A stretch of DNA of 64,000 nucleotides from Kosakonia sacchari (GCA_900109485.1 FOAY01000008.1:124001-188000); one strand, 5' to 3'; positions 48,264 through 56,227 are shown, numbered from the stretch's first letter. Made by a program: numbers and translations. The notes: a model not told the origin generated them from the letters alone.

Positions 48264-49301
48264 ATGAGTTCAGGGTTTATGCCGTTATTTTCACATCAAC
48301 AATTGCGCACGCTGCTGCAACAGCATCTGCTGCGGGTGAATACGCCTGCCGATATTGCGCAAAAAGTCGCAGATAATCTGGTTGAAGCCTCATTAAAAGG
48401 CCACGACTCCCACGGCGTCACACTGCTGCCGCGCTATATCCGCGCCATTCTCGCAGGCGATCTGCAACCGGATGCACGCCTGCGCACTGTACGTGACGCA
48501 GGCGCGGTGCTCTCCTTCGATGGCGGGCACGGTTTCGGCCAGTTGCTGGGCGAACAGGCGATGCAGGCCGGGATCGATCGCGTGCAGCACTATGGCGTGG
48601 CGCTGGTTGGCTTATCCAATTCACACCATCTTGGTCGCATTGGCGCATGGGCGGAACAGGTTGCCGCTGCCGGGCTGGTATCGATTCATTTTGCCAATGT
48701 GGCGGCCCCTTCGGCAGTGCTGCCGTTTGACGGGCTGCGGGCCCGGCTCGGCACCAACCCGTTCTGCGTGGGGATTCCGCTGGCGGATCGCCCACCGGTG
48801 GTGCTGGATTTCGCCACCAGCGCTATCGCCGGGAACAAAGCCCGCGTGGCATGGAACGAAGGCCGCCCCATCCCGCCGGGCTGTGCGGTGGATGCTAACG
48901 GTGAGCCGACCACCGATCCCGGCGTGTTGATGAGCGAGCCGCGCGGTGCGCTGCTGCCGTTTGGCGGGCACAAAGGCGCCGGGCTGTCACTGATTTGCAG
49001 TTTGCTGGGCGCTGCGCTGACCGGCGGCGAAACCGAAAGCCATGACATTGCGCCGCGCGAAGGCATTATCAACAATATGCTGTCGATTCTGTTCGATCCC
49101 AAAAAGTTAGGCGCTGGCGAACGTTATCAGCAGGAAGTGCTGGCGCAGGTGGACTGGATACGCCACGACCAGCAGGGCCGCGACGTGCAGATCCCCGGCG
49201 AGCCGGAGCAGCGGGCCCGGGCGCGCCGGAGTGAAGAAGGGATCGCCATCGATGAGGTGAGCTGGCAGGAGTTTGTCGCGCTGGAATCCTTAACAGCATG
49301 A
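48264..49301 (+). CDS. Malate/L-lactate dehydrogenase-family oxidoreductase, YbiC-like
   Basis: 345 residues. Type-2 malate/L-lactate dehydrogenase fold, closest in memory to E. coli YbiC (HcxB): LKGHDSHGVTLLPRYIRAIL, GLSNSHHLGRIGAWAEQ, GLVSIHFANV, LGTNPFCVGIP, LDFATSAIAGNKARVAW and GGHKGAGLSLICSLLG. NAD(P)H-dependent 2-oxo/2-hydroxy acid conversion is expected. Two starts are possible, 48264 or the ATG at 48279, and neither has a clearly better ribosome site. Divergent from the TauABC-type operon. Confidence 0.88.
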   Translation: MSSGFMPLFSHQQLRTLLQQHLLRVNTPADIAQKVADNLVEASLKGHDSHGVTLLPRYIRAILAGDLQPDARLRTVRDAGAVLSFDGGHGFGQLLGEQAMQAGIDRVQHYGVALVGLSNSHHLGRIGAWAEQVAAAGLVSIHFANVAAPSAVLPFDGLRARLGTNPFCVGIPLADRPPVVLDFATSAIAGNKARVAWNEGRPIPPGCAVDANGEPTTDPGVLMSEPRGALLPFGGHKGAGLSLICSLLGAALTGGETESHDIAPREGIINNMLSILFDPKKLGAGERYQQEVLAQVDWIRHDQQGRDVQIPGEPEQRARARRSEEGIAIDEVSWQEFVALESLTA

Positions 49302-49320
49302 AGTCGCACAAAATTTGGGG

Positions 49321-49349
49321 TTGATCGGAAAGATGATAAAGATTATCTT
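49321..49349 (+). promoter_or_regulatory. Fur-controlled promoter of the RyhB-like small RNA
   Basis: TTGATC (-35, 49321-49326), 17 bases, TATCTT (-10, 49344-49349). Between and over the -10 lies TGATAAAGATTATCT (49334-49348), matching the 7-1-7 Fur pattern TGATAATNATTATCA at 12 of 14 defined positions. The predicted start is near 49356. Confidence 0.85.
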
Positions 49350-49355
49350 TCTCAT

Positions 49356-49453
49356 TACCGAATAGTTGAGTCAAACACTCAGGTATTCGGTACGACATTG
49401 CTCACATTGCTTCCAGTATTTTTTGCCCGCACGTCAAGAGCGGGCTTTTTTTT
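49356..49453 (+). ncRNA. ryhB: RyhB-family iron-responsive small RNA
   Basis: About 98 nt. (1) A 5' hairpin: TACCGAATA (49356-49364) with TATTCGGTA (49384-49392) and an inner TGAGT/ACTCA stem. (2) A single-stranded core at 49393-49420, reading CGACATTGCTCACATTGCTT and then CCAGTATT, which matches the recalled E. coli RyhB core base for base over 28 positions; this is the seed and Hfq-binding part. (3) A terminator GCCCGC (49425-49430) / GCGGGC (49440-49445) with eight T. The 5' and 3' stems differ in sequence from E. coli RyhB, as RyhB paralogues do. With Fur control it should lower mRNAs of iron-using proteins when iron is scarce. The place differs from E. coli (yhhX-yhhY), so this may be a second copy. 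Start inferred. Confidence 0.88.
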
Positions 49454-49476
49454 GTCTGCGTTCCCGCAGGCAGAGT

Positions 49477-49764
49477 TTATAGCGTGATCTGGGGATGTTT
49501 TATGCCGCATGCTTTGGCATAGCGAGCCAATGTGTCCAGGCTGGTTTTGATAACATTCGCCTCCATGCGGGATACCGTTGGTGGCGTCACTCCCATTCGT
49601 TCCGCAACCTGGGCACGAGTAAGCCCCGCGTGACGTCGCCATTCCGCCAGCATTGCCTGCAATCGCGCCTTACGCTCTTCAGCTTCATATGCAGCCTGAG
49701 TTTCCGGATCGGACATCAACCCGGCCCTCACAACTTCCCATTCCACACCTTTAGTCTTCTTCAT
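49477..49764 (-). CDS. XRE-family antitoxin, HigA-like
   Basis: 95 residues. A negatively charged N-terminus (GLMSDPETQAAYEAEERKAR) is followed by a helix-turn-helix (HAGLTRAQVAERMGVTPPTV, SRMEANVIKTSLDTLARYA). This is the usual make-up of antitoxins paired with RelE/HigB or Gp49-type toxins, which it should neutralise and whose operon it should repress. Its start overlaps the toxin stop by 14 bases (toxin first). Appears intact. Confidence 0.85.
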   Translation of the reverse strand: MKKTKGVEWEVVRAGLMSDPETQAAYEAEERKARLQAMLAEWRRHAGLTRAQVAERMGVTPPTVSRMEANVIKTSLDTLARYAKACGIKHPQITL

Positions 49765-50058
49765 TTAGCATCTCCTGTAGCCTTTCCAGGGCGAGGGTCA
49801 TCTCTCCGGGAGGGGTTTTCTGTGTCTTTTTGATAAAAACTCTCAGCAGATAAATCGTCTTCCCTTTTTGATACACATACAGCCCCCTCGCGATATCCGT
49901 TCCCATTGTCCGAATCTCAAACAACCCATTACGAAGTGGTTTGCTATCAGGTTCCCTCAAGGAGGTCGGATTCATCTTTAACTTTTCGATTAACCGAATT
50001 TCCCACAACAGAAACGACCAATGTGTCGAGCCGTATCAGCAAACACAATCCGAAAAGG
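49751..50058 (-). pseudogene. RelE/HigB (Gp49-like) toxin, 5' end apparently disrupted
   Basis: The intact frame (49751-50008, TTG start, 85 residues) holds the C-terminal two-thirds of a Gp49/RelE-type toxin: LWEIRLIEKL, REPDSKPLRNGLFEIRTMG, ARGLYVYQKGKTIYLLRVFI and KKTQKTPPGEMTLALERL. Full-length relatives are about 110 residues. A family-like N-terminus, FRIVFADTARHIGRF, lies just upstream in another frame (about 50058-50010) with no start codon and without the usual 10-20 linking residues, so an internal deletion with frameshift is likely. mRNA cleavage by full-length relatives is established; activity here is doubtful. Confidence 0.65.
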
Positions 50059-50234
50059 TATTTACCGTTTCGGTACGCGATCAACTACGCGTTTCACCCC
50101 CTCGCCGAACATCTTGTCGGGGTTTCACTTAAGTAGCAATAATCTTCCGTTATTCATCGAGTTACCTAATTGAAATCAAACCGTCACAAACGCCCCATAA
50201 CCTAGGATTATTCTTAATACGGGATTTTGCGTGG

Positions 50235-51446
50235 ATGATGGACATACCGATCTCTTCCCGGCAGCTTAACGCGGGCATTTTGCGCCTTGCCGTCCCGCAC
50301 GTGACGCCGGACGCCAATAACCTGCAGGTGATGTCGCTGTTTAACGAACACAAATCGTTGATCGGTCTGCCGGTGCTGGAAAAAAACCGGCCTATTGGCA
50401 TGATTAACCGACATATTTTCCTCTCGCAGATGAGCCGCCCCTTTTTCCACGAGCTGTACGATCAGAAGAGCTGCATTGCGTTTATGGATAAAAACCCGCT
50501 GATTGTCGATGCGGATGCGGGCCTTGAATATCTCTCCGGGCGGGTTATTGAAACCGGCGACAAAGCGGTGACCGAAGGTTTTATCCTCACTGAAGAGGGG
50601 CAATATGTCGGCATTGGCCTCGGCATCGATCTGATTCGTACCGTTTCCGATTTGCAGGCCAAACAGCACCTGCAAATTATGCAAAGCATTGAATATGCGC
50701 GCATTATTCAGGAATCCATGCTCAGTCGCTCACGCACTGCGATTGATAAAACCCTGGAAGAGTGGTGCCTGCACTGGCATCCGCGCGACTGCGTCGGCGG
50801 CGATATTTATGCTTTTCAGCGCGCGGAAAATGGCTGGTTGATGGTGCTGGCCGATTGCACCGGGCACGGCGTGCCGGGCGCGTTTATGACTTTTATCTTC
50901 TCCTCGGCGCTGGAAAAAGCGCTGACGCTGGCGCCGATTGACGCGCCGGAACAACTGCTGAGCCATATCAATCGACATATAAAACAGACGCTCAGCCAGA
51001 TGCATCCGTCGGCGGACAGTGGCCAGTCAAATGATGGTTGCGACGCCATCGCCCTGTTTGTCGATACGAAAAACGAACAGATGTGCTGGGCCAGCGCCCG
51101 TATGCACGCGTTTTTGCTGGGCGCAGAAGCCCAACAGAGCGAGGTGCTGGAGAGTTGCCGCAAAGGCGTGGGCTATACCGATACGCCGGTGGATTACCAG
51201 TGGCAGCGTTATCAGGCGCCGCTGCGCCGTGGTGACACGCTGTTGCTGGTTTCCGATGGCGTCACCGATCAGCCCGGCGGCCCGCGCAAGGTGATGTTTG
51301 GTAAGAAACGTATTCAGTCATTGTTGGCGCAGCACCGTGCGCTACCGCTACCTGCGCTTTCCGACGCCCTTTTGACGGCGCTGACAGCGTGGCAGGGGCA
51401 GCAAACGTCGCGCGATGACATGACATGGTTTGGTTTTCGTTGGTAG
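50235..51446 (+). CDS. siaA: SiaA-type PP2C phosphatase with CBS-like input domain
   Basis: 403 residues. The C-terminal half is a SpoIIE/PP2C phosphatase: RDCVGGDIYAF, LADCTGHGVPGAFMTFIFSS and VSDGVTDQ carry the metal-binding aspartates. The N-terminal half (VMSLFNEHKSLIGLPVLEKN, RPIGMINRHIFL, ALYDQKS-like HELYDQKSCIAFMDKNPLIV) looks like a CBS-domain pair, with no membrane helix. Pseudomonas SiaA is membrane-bound with a periplasmic sensor, so the input differs. It should dephosphorylate SiaC and so release it to act on SiaD. First of four tightly packed genes. Two adjacent ATGs (50235, 50238) cannot be told apart. Confidence 0.85.
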   Translation: MMDIPISSRQLNAGILRLAVPHVTPDANNLQVMSLFNEHKSLIGLPVLEKNRPIGMINRHIFLSQMSRPFFHELYDQKSCIAFMDKNPLIVDADAGLEYLSGRVIETGDKAVTEGFILTEEGQYVGIGLGIDLIRTVSDLQAKQHLQIMQSIEYARIIQESMLSRSRTAIDKTLEEWCLHWHPRDCVGGDIYAFQRAENGWLMVLADCTGHGVPGAFMTFIFSSALEKALTLAPIDAPEQLLSHINRHIKQTLSQMHPSADSGQSNDGCDAIALFVDTKNEQMCWASARMHAFLLGAEAQQSEVLESCRKGVGYTDTPVDYQWQRYQAPLRRGDTLLLVSDGVTDQPGGPRKVMFGKKRIQSLLAQHRALPLPALSDALLTALTAWQGQQTSRDDMTWFGFRW

Positions 51447-51454
51447 ATAAAAGC

Positions 51455-52036
51455 ATGCAAATAAACGACCTGCAGGTCAAAGACGCCGTTCTGTTACCCC
51501 TTTTTACGCTGCAGCGGCAAAACGCCGTTGAGCTTTTTTATACCGGCTATTTTTCCCAGCAACATATTGTTTCGCTGGGTGAAGTGATCCGTGCCTGGCT
51601 GGATAAACATGAATCCTCCGCCGTGACGCGCCGCAAACTCTTCTCGGCATTTATCGAGATGGGGCAAAACATTGTGCGCTACTCCGCCGACGATCGGTTT
51701 TTATCGGCAGTTGAACACGAGCTGCGCTTTGGTTCGGTCTGTTTTCATATGGATCAGACCCATTACTACCTGGAAACGGCAAACCTGGTGGGACCGGAAG
51801 CCTCCACGCTATTGCAAACGAACCTTGAAGTGTTGCGCGGCATGTCGCAGGCAGAAATCCGCGACGCCTGGAAGCAGGGGCTGAAAAGCGAAGCGCCGGC
51901 AACCAGCAAAGGGGCCAATATCGGTTTGTTGACCATGGCGCGCGATACCAGTGTTCCGCTGGAGTATCGCATTCATCCACTGGCGGCAAGCTCCCTTTCC
52001 GCCTTTCACTTAAAGGCAACGTTTTGCCATGACTGA
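51455..52036 (+). CDS. siaB: SiaB-type kinase
   Basis: 193 residues of the SiaB family, GHKL-fold proteins that phosphorylate SiaC. The N-box-like segment FSAFIEMGQNIVRYSADD and the later KGANIGLLTMARDTSVPLEY fit a small ATP-binding kinase. The ATG at 51455 lies eight bases after siaA; a frame open from 51425 overlaps siaA and is less likely. Its last eight bases overlap siaC. Confidence 0.83.
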   Translation: MQINDLQVKDAVLLPLFTLQRQNAVELFYTGYFSQQHIVSLGEVIRAWLDKHESSAVTRRKLFSAFIEMGQNIVRYSADDRFLSAVEHELRFGSVCFHMDQTHYYLETANLVGPEASTLLQTNLEVLRGMSQAEIRDAWKQGLKSEAPATSKGANIGLLTMARDTSVPLEYRIHPLAASSLSAFHLKATFCHD

Positions 52037-52445
52037 TATGACATTGACGCCTGCTATTGCATTGTCCGCCACCGCCGCCACACCGGAGGTGAAATTTGAT
52101 TTTGCCGCGCAAAAGCTGCTGCTGAAAGGCGAAGCCTACCCGGAGAATGCCGCTGCGTTCTTCCGTCCGCTGCTGGATGCGCTGGAGAGCTGGCTGCAAA
52201 GCGGCCAACAGACCAGCGCGCCGCTGCAATTGCACGTCGCGCTCAGCTATTTCAACAGTTCAAGCACCAAGCTGTTGTTTACGCTGTTTGAGATCCTGAA
52301 TAACCACGCGAGAAGCGGCGCGCCGTGCGAGCTGCACTGGTACTACGACCCGGAAGATGACATCTCCGAAGAGTTTGGTCAGGAGCTGCGTATCGACTTC
52401 CCGTCACTGGCTGTGTTTCTTATCCCGGACATCACCGCATGCTAG
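52029..52445 (+). CDS. siaC: SiaC-type phospho-switch protein (DUF1987)
   Basis: 138 residues. The segment LHVALSYFNSSSTKLLFTLF (about 68-87) is the family hallmark and holds the Ser/Thr phosphorylation site; the exact residue among Ser76-Thr80 needs an alignment. PCELHWYYDPEDDISEEFGQ follows. Unphosphorylated SiaC binds and activates the diguanylate cyclase SiaD; SiaB phosphorylates it and SiaA reverses this. Overlaps siaB by eight and siaD by seven bases. Confidence 0.87.
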   Translation: MTDMTLTPAIALSATAATPEVKFDFAAQKLLLKGEAYPENAAAFFRPLLDALESWLQSGQQTSAPLQLHVALSYFNSSSTKLLFTLFEILNNHARSGAPCELHWYYDPEDDISEEFGQELRIDFPSLAVFLIPDITAC

Positions 52446-53212
52446 ATATTAATGAGCTCTTCAGGGAGGAGTATTCCGTACTCGAAGATGCCCGGCTGGC
52501 GGCTGCCGATGCGCAGCTTCCGGCGGAGGTCTGCCGCGAAAAGCTGTGGGCCGTTTCCAGACATTACCAGCGTCTGATCCGCGAATCCTATCGCCTGATC
52601 TCCCGCAGCGACCGCGCCGAACGCGAACTGACGCGAATGAACGAGCAGCTGCAGCAGCTTGCCGCGCGCCTGGAGTATGAAGCGACGCACGATCCGCTGA
52701 CCGATGTGTTTAACCGCAGCGCAATCATCAACCAGATCAACAGCGGCCTGCTGAAAGGCGATGTGGCGCTGATCCTGCTGGATATCGATCATTTCAAACG
52801 TATTAACGACGAATATGGTCACCCGACCGGCGATCGGGTGATTTGCGCGCTGGTGTCGCGCGTACGCCGTGCCGTGCCGGAGAGCGCCGCTATCGGCCGC
52901 GTCGGCGGCGAGGAATTTACCATTGTGCTGCCGAACGCCCGGGTGGAAGAAGCGATGATTACCGCCAGCTATATCCACGCCTCGCTAAATGCTTCGCCGC
53001 TGGACGTGTTGCCGCAGCAACTGGTCACCGCTAGTTTCGGCGTCAGTCTCGGCGTGAAAGAGAGCAGCTTCGAAACGCTGTACAGCGAAGCAGACGGCGC
53101 GCTGTATAACGCGAAAAAACGTGGGCGAAACCAGGTGGCGCTGCATGAGGCTTTTTTTCATCTGCCGCCAGAACAGGGCTGCGCCGTGAGACCGGGCGGG
53201 ATATTTAATTGA
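52439..53212 (+). CDS. siaD: SiaD-type diguanylate cyclase
   Basis: 257 residues. An N-terminal helical/coiled-coil region (about 1-85, ending RELTRMNEQLQQLAARLEYE) that SiaC should grip, then a GGDEF domain: DPLTDVFNRSAIINQI, LLDIDHFKRINDEYGHPTGD, and the intact active site RVGGEEFTIVLP. No RxxD inhibitory site stands five residues before GGEEF (the residues there are VPESAAIGRV), so product inhibition through the I-site is not expected. Makes c-di-GMP. Last gene of siaABCD. Confidence 0.9.
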   Translation: MLDINELFREEYSVLEDARLAAADAQLPAEVCREKLWAVSRHYQRLIRESYRLISRSDRAERELTRMNEQLQQLAARLEYEATHDPLTDVFNRSAIINQINSGLLKGDVALILLDIDHFKRINDEYGHPTGDRVICALVSRVRRAVPESAAIGRVGGEEFTIVLPNARVEEAMITASYIHASLNASPLDVLPQQLVTASFGVSLGVKESSFETLYSEADGALYNAKKRGRNQVALHEAFFHLPPEQGCAVRPGGIFN

Positions 53213-53225
53213 GCTCGGGTTGCAT

Positions 53226-53251
53226 GCCGGACAAGCATAGCGCTATCCGGC
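53226..53251. repeat. REP-like palindrome after siaD
   Basis: GCCGGA (53226-53231) and TCCGGC (53246-53251) around AGC-rich inner arms, flanked by GCAT and ATGC. Same type as the repeat after ypeC. Confidence 0.55.
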
Positions 53252-53353
53252 AAAATGCTTATTGCTGCGAGTACGAAATTGTTCCATTCATTAAAACGCC
53301 GGGATTGTTCATTCCATGTCTCATCAAAAATGCATCAGCCAGAAAAACAGGAA

Positions 53354-53851
53354 TTATCCGCCATAATTAATGTAATGAATATAAATAGGATTTCTGTTTA
53401 CCATACCTACCTTTTCATCAGCTAAAGTAGACTGCCTCATTTGAATAACAAAGAGTTGCTCTTCTTTTGAGATGCATTTTTTATTTTTCAACGCACCGTT
53501 TAAACAAATATAAGAGTCGCCTATCCAGTAAGTTAACTCACTCTTGTAGTAGGGTGATGATGTTTTATTTCGTAGAAAAAGAATACTATCACATTCAGGA
53601 GTAATAAGGCGTGACTTTTCGAGTATTTGACTGCTGTGCTTAATCCACATTCTTCTCTGTGCATAACGAGACAAAGGTGCATCATCAACTAAAACAACAG
53701 TAGATATACAGTTCCAGTTTTCACTAAAATCAATGTGCTGATAAATATTGTTAACATGTCCCTGTCGAAGAAAATACGCATAGAACATATAAAGCGCGCC
53801 AAGAAAAAATACAGCAACGATGATTTTCAAATATTTCATGCGATCATCCAT
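53354..53851 (-). CDS. Small membrane-anchored protein, candidate immunity to the upstream toxin
   Basis: 165 residues. An N-terminal helix (YLKIIVAVFFLGALYMFYAYF) with the rest probably periplasmic. The remainder (VVLVDDAPLSRYAQRRMWIK; YWIGDSYICLNGALKNKKCI) has four cysteines; its rhythm loosely recalls small DUF943-type proteins of T6SS loci, a weak impression. Its start overlaps the toxin gene's stop by eight bases (an ATG at 53839 is the alternative start). The DNA is much richer in A and T than the neighbours, a sign of transfer. A periplasmic immunity partner is inference from order, overlap and topology. Confidence 0.6.
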   Translation of the reverse strand: MDDRMKYLKIIVAVFFLGALYMFYAYFLRQGHVNNIYQHIDFSENWNCISTVVLVDDAPLSRYAQRRMWIKHSSQILEKSRLITPECDSILFLRNKTSSPYYKSELTYWIGDSYICLNGALKNKKCISKEEQLFVIQMRQSTLADEKVGMVNRNPIYIHYINYGG

Positions 53852-55829
53852 TTATCCATACGCTGAAATTTTCTTCATTAATAAAGGGCTTAAAATTATA
53901 TTCATTATAACGTTGAAGCATAAACCATGAACAAAACCATGATATGTTCTCGAAAAGAATACAATTCATATCTGAAATATCCAGTCCAAAATGGTCTTGT
54001 ATCTGGAATGTCAACCGAATCTGGAATTTTTTACGCAGAATCCCGCCAGATTCCTTTTCATCGATAATTAAATCGTCAATGTATATCCTGGTTGAGAATG
54101 TATCATGAATAGAAATCCCAAGCCCATTGAACCAATCTATATCAGTAAACTTGGGCAACTTAATTCCTTTTATATCGTTATTTATTGCTTTTAAATCTGA
54201 TTTTGAAAGAGAGTAAAAGTTATTTAAATGCAGCCTTTTTATAATAAATCCTCGAATTTTAGTGACACATTCTTTAGTATTATCATGTTCCAAAAAAGCT
54301 TTATTCAGTAATTCATGTCGTAAAATACCCCCTTCGTTCTTTCTGAATTTATCCAGCATAACTCTGATTAACGGGGCATATTCCCCCCACGCGGTCCAGA
54401 AAGCCATACTCTCCATGCTGGCAAAGTGTTCCTCCACCGTTTTATTAAAGTTAAACAGGTTGACTTTAAATTTCTCACCCAGCCCCAGTCTTCCCTGAGC
54501 GAGTATTTTCTCTTTGGTTAAATCACCATGCCGCATGTCGTCGGCGGTGAAGTCATTCATCTTATTGTTCGTGTAATAAATCACTCTGCGTTCTGCTTTT
54601 TGTAACTGAATCATCAGTTCGCGAGGATCGAAATGCCAGACGAGGCCGGTTAACTCCATCTGATTTTCCACGGGAAGTTTGTCGAAGAAACACAGCGCCT
54701 GAGCATGTTCCTTTAAGCTCGCGTAATCCTCATCACTCATCGGCTCAGGCAATTCGTCATTCGGCGTTTTCAGCCATGAAAAACGCACATCAAATGAAGC
54801 GAAATTCCATTCGAGTGGAAACTTACAGATAAACCGGGTTAAATCGCTATCCTGCTTCGCCAGCGCTTTTTTAACCATCGCGGAATTGCACTGACTGTCT
54901 GGCGTGGAATCATCATCAACAAGCGTCCAGCCCGCCCAGTCAGGAAAATCGGCATCCGTCCAGATGTTTATCGTTGGGGATGACACATCAACCCACCCTT
55001 CGCCTCCGGGGTATGCCACCCGTATCCATTCGCTGTACGTTTTATATCCGCTGACTGCTGGCGGAGGTTCACAAATATAATCAACAGCAACCGCGGCTTC
55101 TCCCACGCTTTCGTAAATACCATCGGCTTTACGCAAAGTGCGGGTCTTACTCCCTTCATGGGCGATATAGAGCGCTTCTGAGATGAGGCAGCAAGGAGAT
55201 GCCGACAACGCATAAGGCGTACCTCCCGCATAAATAGCGGTCCCTTCAGGAAGAAAAAAATAGCGATGACCATAAGCCGTTCTCTCTTCTCCGGGGGCGC
55301 TGACATCCAGAGTGCCCTGCTCACGGCCACACAGCTTCTTCAGCATTTCGCAAGGACAGCACATCTGGAAATGGTACGCATTGACCCCACTGACCATGCC
55401 AGATGTGCCAATCACCTGACCTCGCCTTACACGCATGCCCGCTTTCCCCTGAATTTCAGGTCGAACCTGTTTCATGTGCATGGTTAGCGAGTAAAACACG
55501 CACGATACCGGGTCTTCGCCAATCAGCATTTCATGGCGAATAAGGACACATCCATTGTCTGTTTTGCCATCGTAGTTGAGGGGTTTTCGATCCCGCGTCT
55601 CCGCCGGTGCAGGATCGTTCGCATAGACAATCACGCCATCGGCAACCGCACGTAGCGGATTGGCTAACGCGCCGGTATCGGTATGGGGAATATGAATGCC
55701 GCCATGCCACGAATTGACACCGTTTACCGGGTAAGCGCGGTGCGAAATAACAGGCATGGTGCGCATGACCCATGCGGCATAATCTTCATTGTCCTGGCGG
55801 GGAAACAGAATAGGCGGTGAAATTTGCAT
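53844..55829 (-). CDS. Putative antibacterial effector: M23-like domain plus DUF3289-like C-terminus
   Basis: 661 residues, no signal peptide. Residues about 10-190 form an M23 peptidase-like domain (SWHGGIHIPHTDTGALANPL, RAVADGVIVYAND, CVLIRHE, GVNAYHFQMC). It departs from canonical M23: HxxxD reads HGGIH, and HxH reads AYH. A middle SH3-like region follows (YKTYSEWIRVAYPGGEGWVD). The C-terminal third (KMNDFTADDMRHGDLTKEKI, ESMAFWTAWGEYAPLIRVML, FNGLGISIHDTFSTRIYI, ILRKKFQIRLTFQIQDHFGL) matches my memory of DUF3289. The ATG at 55829 has AAGGA eight bases upstream. A+T content rises toward the 3' end. T6SS-delivered wall-degrading toxin is the best guess; no vgrG or PAAR gene adjoins it. Confidence 0.7.
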   Translation of the reverse strand: MQISPPILFPRQDNEDYAAWVMRTMPVISHRAYPVNGVNSWHGGIHIPHTDTGALANPLRAVADGVIVYANDPAPAETRDRKPLNYDGKTDNGCVLIRHEMLIGEDPVSCVFYSLTMHMKQVRPEIQGKAGMRVRRGQVIGTSGMVSGVNAYHFQMCCPCEMLKKLCGREQGTLDVSAPGEERTAYGHRYFFLPEGTAIYAGGTPYALSASPCCLISEALYIAHEGSKTRTLRKADGIYESVGEAAVAVDYICEPPPAVSGYKTYSEWIRVAYPGGEGWVDVSSPTINIWTDADFPDWAGWTLVDDDSTPDSQCNSAMVKKALAKQDSDLTRFICKFPLEWNFASFDVRFSWLKTPNDELPEPMSDEDYASLKEHAQALCFFDKLPVENQMELTGLVWHFDPRELMIQLQKAERRVIYYTNNKMNDFTADDMRHGDLTKEKILAQGRLGLGEKFKVNLFNFNKTVEEHFASMESMAFWTAWGEYAPLIRVMLDKFRKNEGGILRHELLNKAFLEHDNTKECVTKIRGFIIKRLHLNNFYSLSKSDLKAINNDIKGIKLPKFTDIDWFNGLGISIHDTFSTRIYIDDLIIDEKESGGILRKKFQIRLTFQIQDHFGLDISDMNCILFENISWFCSWFMLQRYNEYNFKPFINEENFSVWING

Positions 55830-56150
55830 CAAAGCATTCCTTACTGATGAGTCAGCGCCAGGGAAGCGCTTCGCTGGCGGCTTGCCTGCGCCCGAACTGT
55901 TCCATGTCAGGCGGCTTAATCTGTTGTATGCAAACAATACATACAATAAATGCGGGTTATCGTGCGTTAACTGAATGGCTCAGGCAATCGGTTTGAGATT
56001 AATAATAAAAAATCAGAATATTTTTGCAGAGCCTGGCCATTTGTATTTCCGTGAAATCCTGACGTTGTCCCCAATAGTGAACGCCGCGGTACAAATGCCG
56101 CTGTTGCAACCTGTTTACTGATAAGAACCCAACGCGGATAGAAAGAAAAC
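55830..56150. other. Intergenic region upstream of the effector gene
   Basis: About 320 bases with no supported gene. An AT-rich patch near 55920-56030 probably holds the effector promoter. No recognisable small RNA. Confidence 0.4.
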
Positions 56151-56177
56151 GCCCGGTGGCGCTAACGCTTACCGGGC
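56151..56177. repeat. REP element
   Basis: GCCCGGTGGCG (56151-56161) and CGCTTACCGGGC arms, followed by CTGC. This is the classical enterobacterial REP sequence, at the 3' end of the amino-acid transporter operon. Confidence 0.8.
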
Positions 56178-56227
56178 CTGCAAAACACGCGGATGAAATG
56201 CTTTCTGCATTTGAATAATCAGTGCCT

